Source of the DNA: Blastobasis lacticolella
Lineage: Eukaryota > Arthropoda > Insecta > Lepidoptera > Blastobasidae
Assembly: GCA_905147135.1 (NCBI GenBank)
Contig: LR990043.1
Coordinates: 9,149,057-9,213,056 of the forward strand
Direction of reading: 5' to 3'
Length of the DNA stretch: 64,000 bases
Shown here: piece after piece, positions 54,101 to 62,670 of the stretch
Layout of the letters: every line of letters starts with the position of its first letter
Position numbering within the stretch: position 1 is the stretch's first letter
The notes under the pieces: generated by a model
Told to the model about the DNA's origin: nothing
Databases searched by the model: none
What the model saw: only the letters and a program-made list of their open reading frames with translations
Made by a program: the position numbers and the translations under genes

Positions 54101-57100
54101 GTGGGACTTCACTAAAGGGGCGGTACCTGTCCATGAAGTACGACATTACCCGTAGTACATTTTACCGAAAAAAAAACATGGAACTTCATAGGCGTGCGCC
54201 AGGGACCAAGAATAATTAGTTGTCAAAATTATCATCCTATTTTAGACAAAGCATAGCTCTTTCGATTTGCTCTGAAATAAGCGAGGCATAGGCTGGCTCA
54301 AGGGACTGGTGCACTGCAGGGCTAAAACTTGAAGTTCAGAGGAATCTTGAGCAGTTGATTATTGGATTGTAAACATTCCATCACATTTTAGGCTTCTAGT
54401 TAGAACTGGACTGGACTGGAAGTCTTACTACAACTGTATCCAATTGCCATCAGGTGGGAGCCTGTTGTTTGTCCTAATCTTTATGGTCTTAAAGTTGATT
54501 GTCTTAACATGTTTTTCGTAAATTCGGTTGTCCTAAATATTGATTACCTAATGTATTAATTTTCCAAATGTTCGTTAGCACTAATATTTTTAATTCTTAA
54601 TGTTTTGGTCCTAAAGATTGAATCTCCTAATATCGATCCTCCGAAAAATTATCCTCTATACGTTAAATAAAGATTGGAAACCGGTCGCCCGAATTTGACG
54701 ATATTGAATGTGTATTACATTGGTTAGGTTGCGAAGAGCGAAGTTATGAACCACCGCGCTGGAACCAAATCTACAGTTTTCGTAGTGGCATTGTACAAAC
54801 TGGCGCCAATAATGATCTAAAATATTCTTGTAAAAGTTGCTAAAATAATTTTTGCAAGGCACTTTGATTTATATAGGAGTAGGATAATCAAATATTAGGA
54901 CTTCGAACGATTGGGACATAGTAAATAACGAAATTGGGACATGAAATATTAGAACAATCAAAACTTAGGACTATAATGAGATATAGAGGCCATTAGACTG
55001 TCGTCTCGTTCTCTCCCGATTAAAACAAAACTGCTTAGAAAATATCTTATATATTTTAGGCCTCATCGTCACCGTTCACTTAATACCAGGTGAGATGGCG
55101 GACAAATGGCTAACTAGTTTTTGCCTGTCCAAAAATAGCCTATTTACACTTTCAACGCTATAACGACCAGAGAACACGCTCGCAGGCAACACATTCAAAT
55201 GCAAATGTACGACATTTTAACCCGATTTCGTACCCAGTTGGCGCAACCCGACGAGCCGGGCGTGTTCATCGGCAAGATCAACCCGAACAACCCGGCGCGC
55301 GAGTACCTCGGCTACGTGGACAAGTCCGCCTCGGAGAAGAAGGTGGTCCATGACGTGTTCAAGAAAGGCGACTCCGCTTTTATTTCAGGTTTGTGGGACT
55401 GTGACACAATTTATATGGCACTAGTGGACCTGGCGCGACTCCGTTCGGGTTATACTTTACTCCTAAACACCCGTTTTTCTTTTGAATAACCCTATTTATT
55501 GTTGAAAAGCACATTTAAACTTGACCGCGACAGAGGTGACCTGTCAATTGTGGTGCTAGTACTGCGTTTTATGTAGCAACACCGGAAGGCTGTAGTATTC
55601 TGTGACAGAATTCGAATGTCGCCAACAATGGGACATGGATAAGAAGGAACGTGACGGAAAAATAAACTAACATGTTCTTATTGTGAAGTTAGAATAATGA
55701 CGTTTCGGAAAAAGACCTAACGCCCTCCTTCGTGGAATTATGATTCTTGTCAAATATGTCAACATTTGACATAGTAGACTTTGGCACCAAACTTAGACAG
55801 TATAAACCGACAATTTTAAATTGTGTACAAAAACAAAAACAATAAGAAAAATGTAACCTGAAGTCGTGGTACCCCTATAAAATCCGTTTCGTATTTTAAA
55901 AGATCTAACCGTACATAGATTTATTCATAGTTAGGTACATAGGGACAGACGGCGGGAAGCGACTTTGTTTTATACTCTGTATTGATAAGTAGTGATAAAT
56001 AAGGTTGAAATATAAAAAACACGATTATTGTCAATGGACTTCCAACTCTATTGTCATTATTTTAAGTTACATTCATACTTAGCGCGCGAGTACCTAGCCT
56101 AGTAAGTGGATAAGTCCGCTTCAAAGATAAAGGTGATGATAACCCAAGGTTTATGTTTATGGACTCGTTTTTCCGCACTTGGGCTCTAATTTGGTCCTTC
56201 CTGCGTGTAAACGATAATCCAATTTACATAAGAACTGTAAGGCCCAGCGCTCAGTGTGAGGACAGCACGGCAAGGGATTTCTGGGGACGAGTAAACATAT
56301 AACAATTTCATTTACTAACAAAAATATGTTTTTTAACCCTTTATAGCTCAACATCTTTAAAACATTTATTATGTTGATAATGAGATAGGTTTAGGGAAAT
56401 AAAAAAACATTTTTTAGAAATTTTAAACCTTCACGTGTTCTTATCTGTCACTGTACGCAACGCGCAATATTTAAACTCGCTATGCTTTTTACTCGATACA
56501 AAGTTATTCAGTGGTATGTTATAGTATTGCTACACAGACTTAAATAAACTAAATAAATTCATTACGAATTTTAGAGGGATTATTCGGGTTCGTTACAGAA
56601 AGGTCACAAAAAGCTATAAAGGGTTAACAGAGATAATAAAATATTAAAAAATCTTACTCTAAAAAAACAATCTTCCTCTAACAATGTTTTAGTAGAGAAT
56701 TAATCTAACTATCCTTCAGATAAAAAATTTTAGTTTTAAAATATAACTTTATCACAATTGAGTTGAAATGTCAAATTGCTTCGACGCAGTATTGTTTGTT
56801 TACCTCGCGGGTACAGTCATTGTCACTTGACTTTCAACTTTGTTTTTATTTTATTAGGTTACATTACATCCTCTGCTTGCTCGTGCAGTCCGTCGCGTCA
56901 CTAAACGCCTGTTCCTACAGTCGATCTGAGCCTCCTCCACACCAGTGGAGAGTTTAGGCATGATTTTTTACTTGGAATTTTTATCATTAATTTATCATCT
57001 ATGGACTTGCCATAATTTTTTGCTTGGTTTAAAGAGAGGACCTCGCTTACTCTTTCTTTCTATACATAGTATAAAACAAAGTCGCTTCGCGCCATCTGTC

Positions 57101-60100
57101 TCTCTGTATGTATGTATGTACACTTAAATTTTTTAAATTACGCAACTGATCTTAATGCGGTTTTCAACAATAGATTGAGCCAGGTAGCATTATATAATTA
57201 TTTTTTAATTATCCGCGATCGATTCTATTGTGAACGTAAGTTTGTCTGTTATTGGATTTACATTTAAGTGTTTAAGATCATTTATCGTAGTCTGTGTAAT
57301 ATTTAAATGTAACAAAGTGTAAATCTGTTAGCAAATAAACTAAATAAATGAAACCTATACAATTATTGGCATCACACTAGTGATTGGCACATGGAACTTA
57401 CTCGCAAGTGTTTTGAATAATAATCATATGATAATCGTCGGCAGCACCGCCCACTTGGTTTTTTTATATCACTATGACACAAACGAGTAGACCGCCAGCC
57501 TACCTGATGGAAAGTGGCATACCATATTCATGCACTTAAAGTTTCACGTAACAAAAACGCGTAACAGCAAGTGCGTTGTCACGGTGAGGAGTAAGATGAT
57601 GATTCTTCATCCCCGTAATTGCGCTTGCTACTTTATCCTTCAAACCGGAACACAAGAATGCAAACATTGTTGTTTATATGAGACGGTGGCACTCATCCAG
57701 GCGGATTCGTTAGAATTGAAAGAAACCTGGGGGCCTTAAAAGGCCACATTGGGTATTACATATTATGAGTCATTTTAGAGCACCACAAACTTAGCTGATC
57801 CGGCCAAAACTGGAACTAATGTGACGCCATTTTAATTGTCATATCAATGCCAAATAGAGCGACGCTGCAGATAAGTTTGTGACGATTAATATGAATCTTA
57901 ATATAAAACACTAATGTGGCCTTTCTAGACCCCCTGAAAGAGATCACCTGATGAAATCATATTTTACGAATATCCCCCACAGGCGACATTCTGGTAGCGG
58001 ACGAGCTCGGTTACCTGTACTTCCGCGATCGTACAGGCGACACTTTCCGCTGGCGCGGAGAGAACGTCTCCACTACAGAAGTGGAGTCCGCTGTCTCGCG
58101 ACTGGCCGGGCAGAGGGATGCCGTCGTCTATGGCGTGCTGGTATGGTGGAACCTTTTATTATTTACTCTCCTAATCTAATGGCGATATTACACGGTTCAG
58201 TCAAATTGATTCACTTCGGTTGAAGAGCGCAGAGGTGAAAGATAATGCTGTTTAAACGTATCTTTAAAGTTAACTGTCTAAACCTTGTAGTGAACCATTG
58301 AATTGAATTCAAGATGTCTTCTTATTGGTCATACGGTTGGGAATTATTTTAATTTGTTATTGGTCTTCCCAATTAAAAACCATTTTTCGTATTTGTTGTT
58401 GTAAAATACACGTTTGTTGTTGTTTTCTTGCGGCAACCAAGAATGAACATCGAGTGAATGAGTGTATTGCTCATCAAATAAGGTCCATTTTTGAATCACG
58501 GCTTTTGAAAACCGGAGCGATACGTAACATAATATAAGTGATACAAAAATGGACCTTATTCTATGAGCCATACGTTTCACTTTGATTTGCCCTCACGCGT
58601 GTAACTTGTGAATTTAGGCAAATGTAAACAGCGCATAACTCAGTGAATAGTAACAGTTCTCAAAGGTCGGTGATCGCTTACGATCATTTAACTTAATAAA
58701 TTTAAAAAAGCAAGCACACAGTCTTCCTCATGGGAAATAGTAATGGTTAGTAGTGTCAAGTAGGAGCTACTGTTGCTAGTATTAGCTGTTGTCAGTGTAA
58801 AAAATTTGTTCAACAAAATTTCGCATATGGCGACATCTCATCGTTATTCCTTGTCAGACACTGCAAACAAAAGTAACTTCGGTATGAAAATCTATCTATC
58901 TATCTATCTTTGTTCTTTATTGTACACAAACATAACATAATGTTACAGTACAGTAACAGAGATGTACAAAATCATTGAAATAGTGTATCGATACGTCTGG
59001 TATAGTTTCTTAAAAGACAGTATTACCAGTTTGTCCTCGGGGATGCCAGAGCCCCGAGTGTCAAAACTCAGTATATTTTTTGGGTCAGGTCAGGAGTTAC
59101 AGTGGTGAGAGTGAAATTATTAAAGATAGTAAATTATTGCTGGATACTCTTACACTTGCATGATAGGTTAAATTTAGTAACTTTTCACGTTAGCACCGAA
59201 TCATTTATATCAGAAGAACAAAGATGCACCCTAAGTTGGCAAACAGTTTACATTATCTTTTGTACGATGTTTGAACAAACTATCTCTCTCACGCGGTTTG
59301 TAAGACAGAGATAATGTGAAATGCTACTTTATAAATGATTACTTCTGTCATCCGCGTGTAATGAGGTGTTTATACGCTTTTTGCTGTCTGCGTTTGATAA
59401 AGTCCACAGCAGTCAATAACATAGGGTCGCTGAGGTCGTAAATAATAACTACAATTGTTCTAATTAACAAAAATGTTTGTATAATAATAGTGAGTCTGAA
59501 TACGCACGATAACATTGCGTGGATGCCTTACCATACAAACAAAAGCATTATATAGCTGCAGCTATTAAAATAAATAAAATGAAGTTCCTGCTTTGTGAGA
59601 GCGATACGTAAGGGTAATGAGGACGTCATTTTGTGGTGCTAGCCATAAGTCGGACGGAAGCGAAAGTAATTTTTTTTTTCAAATTTGTAATACCAAATTG
59701 TAATACCGTATGAATGTGCTCCTAATATCAAAAATCTTTTACTATGGCACCAACTCCGAAATCACGAATAAAATCAGCTGTTTAATACAAAATTGAAAAC
59801 GAATTCTAATTCAAAATGTATGGAGCAACTAGTAAAACTTGTTTGTTATCACGAGCACATGCATGCATTCGGTACCCCTTGGTGTGATCAGATAATTACA
59901 GTGGAGCGACTGCTTTCTGACCTCCATGACCCTGCACATAAGTTGCCAGTTGAGAAAGGACAGTTTCTTGAAGACCCTAATATCTTATCGGCTACGAAAT
60001 ACCGCCACAGGAAACTTGCAAAGCGTTGAACTTGGTGGGGTAGCTGTCACTCATCCCGTGTTTGTATTTGTACACGTGTTTGAAAGAACAGGATGGCGTC

Positions 60101-62670
60101 GCAAACCCGTGTGGAAGCGTGCCCTAAATTGAAACCCGTGGCAATATTGTAAAACCCTTTTAAAAAGGTAACTTACAAAATGTCAAGTTAGAAACCGGTA
60201 GTCAGACAGTCCCTGTTTTGCGCAGTCTTACGTTTATTCGATTCTCTCTTTAGACGAGTAAATAACGCATGTGTGTAAACTTGACAAACTGTTTTTGTAG
60301 AGGTACTAGCTTTGCCCGCGACTTCGTCCACGTAAAATTCGGTAATAACGTTCCAGATCCGTTCACGCGGGAACCAGATAAAATTTATTGATAAATTATA
60401 GCCTGTGTGCTATTATGGACTATATGTTATATTACTGCGAAGTTTCATCAAAATCCATTGAGTACTTTTTGCGTGAAGGAGTAACAAACATCCAACGTAT
60501 CCTTACAAACTTTCGCATTTATGGTATTAGTAGGATATTATCAGGAGTTGGTGTTACTGCCAAATAATACACGAAAAAGCTTGCTTTTCAATTTTTGAAA
60601 CGTGGAAACGACGCAATTATTTCGACACATACTTACTATAAGTTAGTGACATTGAAAACTTCCTATATAAAAAGTTCGATTGGTGGTGTTGTGCTGACGT
60701 GGAGTTCAGTTACTCGTCGGAAATAAACACGCCACGCATGGCGATGTCCTTCAGACCACTCGTAAGTCTTTGGTGAGTCACGTCACGCGATTCGCGATCG
60801 TTGACACGGGGTTCCGTCCAGGGGACAGTTATCTGACGCAGCTTGGAAAAACATTGGTTAAGTTTTGTATACCCACACCTACGTTTTCGTTTCTGTTGTT
60901 AAAGATGAGCCATGATTTTATTCTGCAATTTATGTATTTTATTTTGTGTTTATCAAATTTTAGTGCTATTAATTGATTTAAAGCTCATTAATCAATTTGA
61001 TCTGGGTTGTATGACTAAATTTAGATCCAAGTTGCTCTGATGAAACACATTTGATATATTTCATAAATTATACTTACATAATTATATCATTAACTAGCCG
61101 TTAAGCGGGTTTCACTCTCGTGCAGTTCGGATCTCTGTTAACAATCAACTTTCCCGCGGGAATAATGTAGCATTCTATTAGTTAATGCTTTACAAACAAT
61201 CAAAAATATAATATAATTAGTAGTATGATAGGATAGGATAGCATTAAATTATTATTGTTAGATATATGTTTAGTAGAGTTTCGGACTTAACACGGAAAAC
61301 CGCCGGCGACCGATTGTATCCACTAATAAGTCAAAATCTTAGACGCGTCACGCAGTCCCATTCAAACTGTAAGTGAGACCACTCACCCAATCCCGTTAAA
61401 CCCCACACAACCAGGTGGCCAACTCCGAAGGGCGAGCTGGCATGTGCGGCATCGTGGACACGGACGGCACCCTGGACCTGGACGACCTGGAGCGGCAGAC
61501 GGCGCGCGAGCTGCCCGCCTACGCGAGGCCCATCTTCCTCAGGGTCATGGAGAGCGTTGATATGACTGGTGAGTCTTCTGTACGGCTACCACGGAAAGGC
61601 GAGAGGAGAAAAGGCGCGACAAAGATACTGCTATTTCGTACATCTTAGTATTGAGAGAAGGAAACAAACGCGAGCTGTGTCGCGGATACACTTGTGATAG
61701 GCGTGCTGGGTTACTGGAGTAATTTAACAAAGCAGAGTAAGCTCATAGACTGGGAGAGCACCAGGGATCATGCTACGTCATCGCGTAGATTTTTTTTTTT
61801 CATTACAGTAGGCAATCAGGCAAGTGGGGCACCCGATGGAAAGTGGTCACCACTGCCTATAGACATTAGCAACATCAATAATATCGCCAATGCGTTGCCC
61901 ACCTATATCTCACGTTGCTCTGGCAGCAAAACGGCAAATGCCCCACCACTGCCAAAGCCACCAGTGCCTATTCATGACCTGGCACATTAGGTGCAGTCAT
62001 GAGAAAAGTTGTTATTTTTTCTACGCAATCTTTCATCATCTTGCCAGTTTCGTTAGTCAGCTACGTTAAAGTTTGACGTGGCTTGACGTAGCTGACCTGG
62101 AACGAACATGTTATAAATTCTTTCGCCAATTGCAATAATCTTACATAGCTTAAAAACTTTTGCATCAGTCGCGCGTCGCCCAATGGCATTCCGCGATGCT
62201 TACCGTTCCCCCCGCTGCACGGTAACAAAAACTGACTGATTTACCACTGCTTAAATGGCTCCATACAAGCAATAGCCAAATTATGGGGTAAAATTACCCG
62301 CATAGACCTGAAAATTACACTGCCACATAGGAGCCGTATTTATCGATTCGCATGCGAAATAGCTACCTATCTCTCACGGTCATCGCAACTTACCAAGATC
62401 CGATCGCTTTGAACTTGAAGAATAGGGTGGTCGCAACTTACTACTTACCAATTTGAGGAACTTCTCAGAAGATATGCAGCCGTGGTAACAGATGATTTAT
62501 GTTTCTCAGGTACATTTAAAATGAGGAAGACTGATCTACAGAAGGAAGGTTTTGATCCCAGCCTGGTAAAGAAGGACAAATTGTACTATCTCGACATGAA
62601 ACAAGGCAAATATCTTCCTTTAGGCCCTGAAGAGTACAAGAAAATCAATAGTGGAGTTATTAGACTGTAA
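38941..62670 (+). CDS. Fatp: Fatty acid transport protein (FATP/SLC27, ACSVL family), copy B, 12 coding exons
   Basis: Joined exons: 38941-39152, 39403-39553, 46043-46280, 46539-46785, 47115-47313, 49030-49140, 49644-49725, 52241-52368, 55238-55388, 57983-58140, 61415-61568, 62510-62670 (TAA stop). All junctions are GT-AG and in phase. From ATG 38986 the protein is 648 residues. Motifs: N-terminal hydrophobic segment, [10 protein letters not shown] (251-260), YHTAGG, YGATEGN (389-395), DRTGD (507-511) followed by RWRGEN, and the KEGF C-terminal block. All catalytic motifs are intact. Exon lengths match copy A except for single-codon differences in exons 4, 5, 8 and 12, so this is a tandem duplicate. 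Expression or substrate differences cannot be read from sequence. Confidence 0.93.
39403..39553 (+). CDS. Fatp: FATP copy B, coding exon 2
   Basis: 151 nt. It encodes [19 protein letters not shown] and continues [28 protein letters not shown]. Acceptor TCTATTACAG, donor GTAAGA. AT-rich compared with exons 5-11 of the same gene. Confidence 0.93.
39554..40254 (+). other. First part of intron 2 of FATP copy B
   Basis: AT-rich; no gene or repeat could be identified. The 1.9-kb motif-rich element begins at the end of this stretch. Confidence 0.45.
40255..42127. mobile_element. 1.9-kb element with inverted ends and seven GTTACRCCCGTTAC motifs
   Basis: The left end AGGGTCATTCCATGT (near 40266) is matched by the inverted right end CATGGAATGACCC (near 42112). 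Between them, GTTACACCCGTTACG or GTTACGCCCGTTACG occurs at 40626, 40790, 41730, 41752, 41940 and 42097, and inverted at 40805. No transposase frame is seen. A separate repeat (40890-41345) appears nested inside. Interpreted as a non-autonomous element in intron 2 of copy B. Confidence 0.6.
40890..41345. repeat. Nested dispersed repeat with GGAACCCT ends
   Basis: It begins GGTCCGGAACCCTAAAGGTT and ends CACGGAACCCTGTGTATGCT, then GAGTCGCACTTTTCCGG, a common ending in lepidopteran repeats. It includes 'gacatccgtccgtttgtc'. Class unknown. Confidence 0.45.
42235..42495 (-). pseudogene. RTE-type LINE fragment, minus strand, in intron 2 of copy B
   Basis: The minus strand encodes [30 protein letters not shown] and then [12 protein letters not shown], the conserved C-terminal block of RTE-clade reverse transcriptases, with a stop after PKKR. 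Same family as 8565-8985. Confidence 0.7.
42663..43720 (-). pseudogene. Gypsy-type LTR retrotransposon gag fragment, minus strand
   Basis: On the minus strand: an N-terminal piece with [15 protein letters not shown] (43704-43483), the gag core with [41 protein letters not shown] and FKIYQRNQK (43507-43184), then a region with a knuckle-like [13 protein letters not shown] (43015-42764). Frames differ between pieces, and no protease, RT, integrase or LTR was found. A dead fragment. Confidence 0.7.
43725..43800 (+). pseudogene. Tiny C-terminal piece of a jockey-like LINE
   Basis: [11 protein letters not shown] followed by a stop is the usual end motif (WN.LP) of jockey/CR1-type polymerases. No more of the element is present. 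Confidence 0.4.
44631..45080 (+). repeat. Unclassified repeat, direct copy at 53044-53362
   Basis: It starts GGACAAAGACGAATTATACT and shares CAATCGGTCCAGTATTTACC-like, GGAAATACCCAAAACATTGC and CTATACAGG.TTTCATTATTTG with the copy in intron 8. It ends near CACTCTGTATAT. No coding capacity. Confidence 0.7.
45720..45850 (-). pseudogene. RTE-type LINE 3' end, minus strand
   Basis: The minus strand ends 'cctatgcccagcagtgggc', then TAGGCTGATATGATGATG, a common 3' end of lepidopteran RTE-like elements. Only the tail is present. Confidence 0.5.
46043..46280 (+). CDS. Fatp: FATP copy B, coding exon 3
   Basis: 238 nt. [20 protein letters not shown], then [27 protein letters not shown] and HSINIANCD. 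Acceptor ATTTCCAAG, donor GTAAGA. It follows a 6.5-kb intron. Confidence 0.94.
46347..46433. repeat. Two hairpins back to back in intron 3 of copy B
   Basis: Hairpin 1: arms 46347-46366 and 46379-46398, 20 bp with one mismatch, 12-nt loop. Hairpin 2 starts at the next base: arms 46399-46413 and 46419-46433, 15 bp perfect, 5-nt loop. Together they fill a third of this 258-bp intron. Confidence 0.85.
46539..46785 (+). CDS. Fatp: FATP copy B, coding exon 4 (AMP-binding P-loop)
   Basis: 247 nt. Variable linker ([16 protein letters not shown]...), then [19 protein letters not shown] and LPKAAVISN. The P-loop is identical to copy A. Acceptor TGTTTCCAG, donor GTAAGA. Confidence 0.95.
46805..46940 (-). 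pseudogene. RTE-like LINE fragment, minus strand, in intron 4 of copy B
   Basis: The minus strand reads CAAGGCGAACTTGGATAGGT, then 'acaaagagtggatgcggcc', which resembles the RW.D...V...W C-terminal block of RTE elements. Short and decayed. Confidence 0.35.
47115..47313 (+). CDS. Fatp: FATP copy B, coding exon 5
   Basis: 199 nt. [20 protein letters not shown], then [10 protein letters not shown] and [17 protein letters not shown]. One codon shorter than copy A. Acceptor TGTCGTAG, donor GTAAGT. Confidence 0.94.
47340..47520. mobile_element. MITE-like inverted-repeat element in intron 5 of copy B
   Basis: GAAATGCAACTTAATTTGCT, then CCGCAT, pairs with the right half (ATGCAGAGCAAATAAAGTTG, then GATTTC). 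Outer parts (ACGGCG and CGCCGT) also pair. The arms are about 45 bp with mismatches. Confidence 0.6.
47521..49029 (+). other. Rest of intron 5 of FATP copy B
   Basis: Contains the hairpin at 48132-48185 and two direct copies of a short repeat (GTTACCACTTACTATCAGGT at 48474 and GTTACCACTTACCATCAAGT at 48926, each followed by CTGCTCGTTTGTC). Otherwise AT-rich with no gene. Confidence 0.5.
48132..48185. repeat. 24-bp hairpin with 5-nt loop
   Basis: Left arm 48132-48155 and right arm 48161-48185 pair with one G-T type mismatch and one extra base; loop GCACT. The inner part CCTTCAACAAAAC/GTTTTGTTGAAGG is perfect. Confidence 0.85.
49030..49140 (+). CDS. Fatp: FATP copy B, coding exon 6
   Basis: 111 nt, phase 0 at both ends. 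[19 protein letters not shown], ending [10 protein letters not shown]. Acceptor TACATCGCAG, donor GTGAGA. Confidence 0.94.
49211..49360. mobile_element. Short MITE (about 150 bp) in intron 6 of copy B
   Basis: The left end CACGAGATGGCGTTACTACG, then ACATAAGATC, is matched by the inverted right end (CACATGGCGCTAGTGCGGCG, TAAGATC). GCTGTCGT/ACGACAGC pairs further in. Confidence 0.6.
49371..49421. repeat. Perfect 20-bp hairpin with 11-nt loop
   Basis: ATTTTCATTACAACCAATAA (49371-49390) is exactly complementary to 49402-49421. It follows the MITE after 10 bases. Confidence 0.9.
49644..49725 (+). CDS. Fatp: FATP copy B, coding exon 7 (YGATEGN motif)
   Basis: 82 nt. [20 protein letters not shown], then TEGNANI. 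Acceptor TCGTTCCAG, donor GTGAGT. Confidence 0.94.
50165..50492 (+). mobile_element. tRNA-derived SINE, family A, best-preserved copy
   Basis: tRNA-like head at about 50178-50256: box A GTGGCCGAGCGGTTAGAG, anticodon-like CTCGTAAG (CGT, Thr-like), box B GGTTCGAATCC. Body: CTGAGTTATGTACATTAGTT, TCTTACGGTGAGGGAAAACA, TCGTGATGAAACCTGCAC; the end has GATCATGGTCAAGGCGGAC. The acceptor stem does not pair over seven bases. At least four other copies are in the window. Confidence 0.85.
51310..51450 (+). repeat. Patch dense in GACTC/GAGTC motifs
   Basis: About ten GACTT, GACTC or GAGTC units in 140 bp (GAGACTTCAGTCCTGAAGTC, GAAGACTCAG, TTTGAGTCTGAGTCCAG, TTGAGTCTTTGG, CTTGAGTCATGAC). It contains one TGAGTCA, the AP-1 core. 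Probably a degenerate palindromic repeat; a regulatory role is only a guess. Confidence 0.5.
51826..52060 (+). repeat. Dispersed repeat family C, variant with GCTCTGGCAGCAAAA
   Basis: GGCAAACAGGCAAGCGGGCC, AAGTGGTCACCACTGCCTAT, GCAACACCAAGAG, GCGTTGCCCACC, then GCTCTGGCAGCAAAAAAACA and CCACTGCCAAAGCCAC. It shares this longer 3' part with 61800-61985. Confidence 0.65.
52241..52368 (+). CDS. Fatp: FATP copy B, coding exon 8 (shares 71 identical bases with copy A)
   Basis: 128 nt. [20 protein letters not shown], then [15 protein letters not shown] and GLCQ. Bases 52249-52319 equal 9184-9254 of copy A exactly, including third positions. Acceptor CCATTGCAG, donor GTACGG. Confidence 0.94.
52490..52930 (-). 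mobile_element. LINE 3'-end fragment, minus strand, in intron 8 of copy B
   Basis: Begins (window orientation) GAAATGAAATGAAAGATATT, then TATTGATTAACAAGG, the tail style of lepidopteran LINEs on the minus strand. It is followed by AT-rich and then GC-rich sequence (CGGCGCCGGGGCGGCGGGGC) like the 3' region of the LINE at 9.6-9.8 kb. No ORF part is retained. Confidence 0.5.
53044..53362 (+). repeat. Unclassified repeat, second copy of 44631-45080
   Basis: GGACAAAGACGAATACTACT, CAATCGGTCCAGTATTTACC, GGAAATACCCAAAACATTGC and CTATACAGGGTTTCATTATT, ending CCACCCTGTATG. Same orientation as the first copy. Shorter by about 130 bp. Confidence 0.7.
53659..54258 (+). mobile_element. MITE family G, about 600 bp, with TIRs of about 38 bp
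   Basis: The left end AGCTATACTTTGTCAAATAT, then AGGATGATAATTTTGACA, is matched by the inverted right end with three mismatches. The inverse copy is 27053-27655. No transposase. It contains ATTCGATTATCGATTATC and TTATTCGTTATTCGTGG. Confidence 0.85.
54475..54985. repeat. Element with inverted arrays of TCCTAA...ATTGAT motifs
   Basis: The left part repeats GTCCTAAATATTGATTACCT, GTCCTAAAGATTGAATCTCC and similar units; the right part (54875-54985) has the same units inverted (AATCAAATATTAGGAC, AATCAAAACTTAGGAC). A short unrelated interior of 200 bp lies between. Confidence 0.5.
55238..55388 (+). CDS. Fatp: FATP copy B, coding exon 9
   Basis: 151 nt. [20 protein letters not shown], then [14 protein letters not shown] and [13 protein letters not shown]. 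Acceptor GTACCCAG, donor GTTTGT. GC-rich relative to copy A. Confidence 0.93.
55389..57982 (+). other. Intron 9 of FATP copy B
   Basis: 2.6 kb. The repeat motif 'aagcgactttgttttatact' (55958) is matched in reverse by TATAAAACAAAGTCGCTTCG (57070), giving an inverted pair around 1.1 kb; such ends are common in lepidopteran repeats. 56080-56140 has a stretch resembling decayed exon 9 (GCGCGAGTACCTAGCCTAGT, GATAAGTCCGCTTC), possibly a partial exon duplication. No other gene. Confidence 0.5.
57983..58140 (+). CDS. Fatp: FATP copy B, coding exon 10 (FATP/VLACS signature)
   Basis: 158 nt. [20 protein letters not shown], then [15 protein letters not shown] and [11 protein letters not shown]. Acceptor CCCCCACAG, donor GTATGG. 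It keeps the Arg of the YFRDRTGD form where copy A has Leu. Confidence 0.94.
58455..58580. repeat. Long fold-back, 31-bp core stem
   Basis: Arms 58469-58499 and 58538-58568 match at 28 of 31 positions; the core AAAATGGACCTTATT pairs perfectly. Weaker pairing continues outward over another 15-20 bases. The loop is 38 nt. Confidence 0.8.
59875..59945 (-). mobile_element. SINE family A fragment
   Basis: GATAATTACAGTGGAGCGAC, then TGACCTCCATGACCCTGC, matches the 3' third of the family A SINE. Only about 70 bp. Confidence 0.5.
60300..60540 (+). repeat. Dispersed repeat of the 'tagctttgcccgcgacttcgtc' type
   Basis: TAGCTTTGCCCGCGACTTCG at the start, AAGTTTCATCAAAATCCATT and AGTAACAAACATCCAACG in the middle, CTTTCGCATTTATGGTATTA at the end. 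This layout is very common in Lepidoptera and usually assigned to RTE-like or SINE elements; the class here is not proven. Confidence 0.6.
61415..61568 (+). CDS. Fatp: FATP copy B, coding exon 11
   Basis: 154 nt. [20 protein letters not shown], then [20 protein letters not shown]. Very GC-rich third positions. Acceptor CACAACCAG, donor GTGAGT. Confidence 0.94.
61800..61985 (+). repeat. Dispersed repeat family C, plus strand (intron 11 of copy B)
   Basis: GGCAATCAGGCAAGTGGGGC, GAAAGTGGTCACCACTGCCT, GCGTTGCCCACC, GCTCTGGCAGCAAAACGGCA. Closest to 51826-52060. Confidence 0.65.
62510..62670 (+). CDS. Fatp: FATP copy B, last coding exon 12 and stop
   Basis: 161 nt. [20 protein letters not shown] and ends INSGVIRL followed by TAA. 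Acceptor TTTCTCAG. The [11 protein letters not shown] form is closer to the usual FATP1/4 C-terminus than copy A's. Confidence 0.94.

Larger units (their letters stand above)
58141..61414 (+). other. Intron 10 of FATP copy B
   Basis: 3.3 kb. It holds the fold-back at 58455-58580, a LINE-tail-like microsatellite (CTATCTATCTATCTATC, then TTTATTGTACAC, 58890-58925), a SINE family A piece (59875-59945) and an RTE-like repeat end (60300-60540). The remaining parts show nothing recognisable. Confidence 0.5.
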
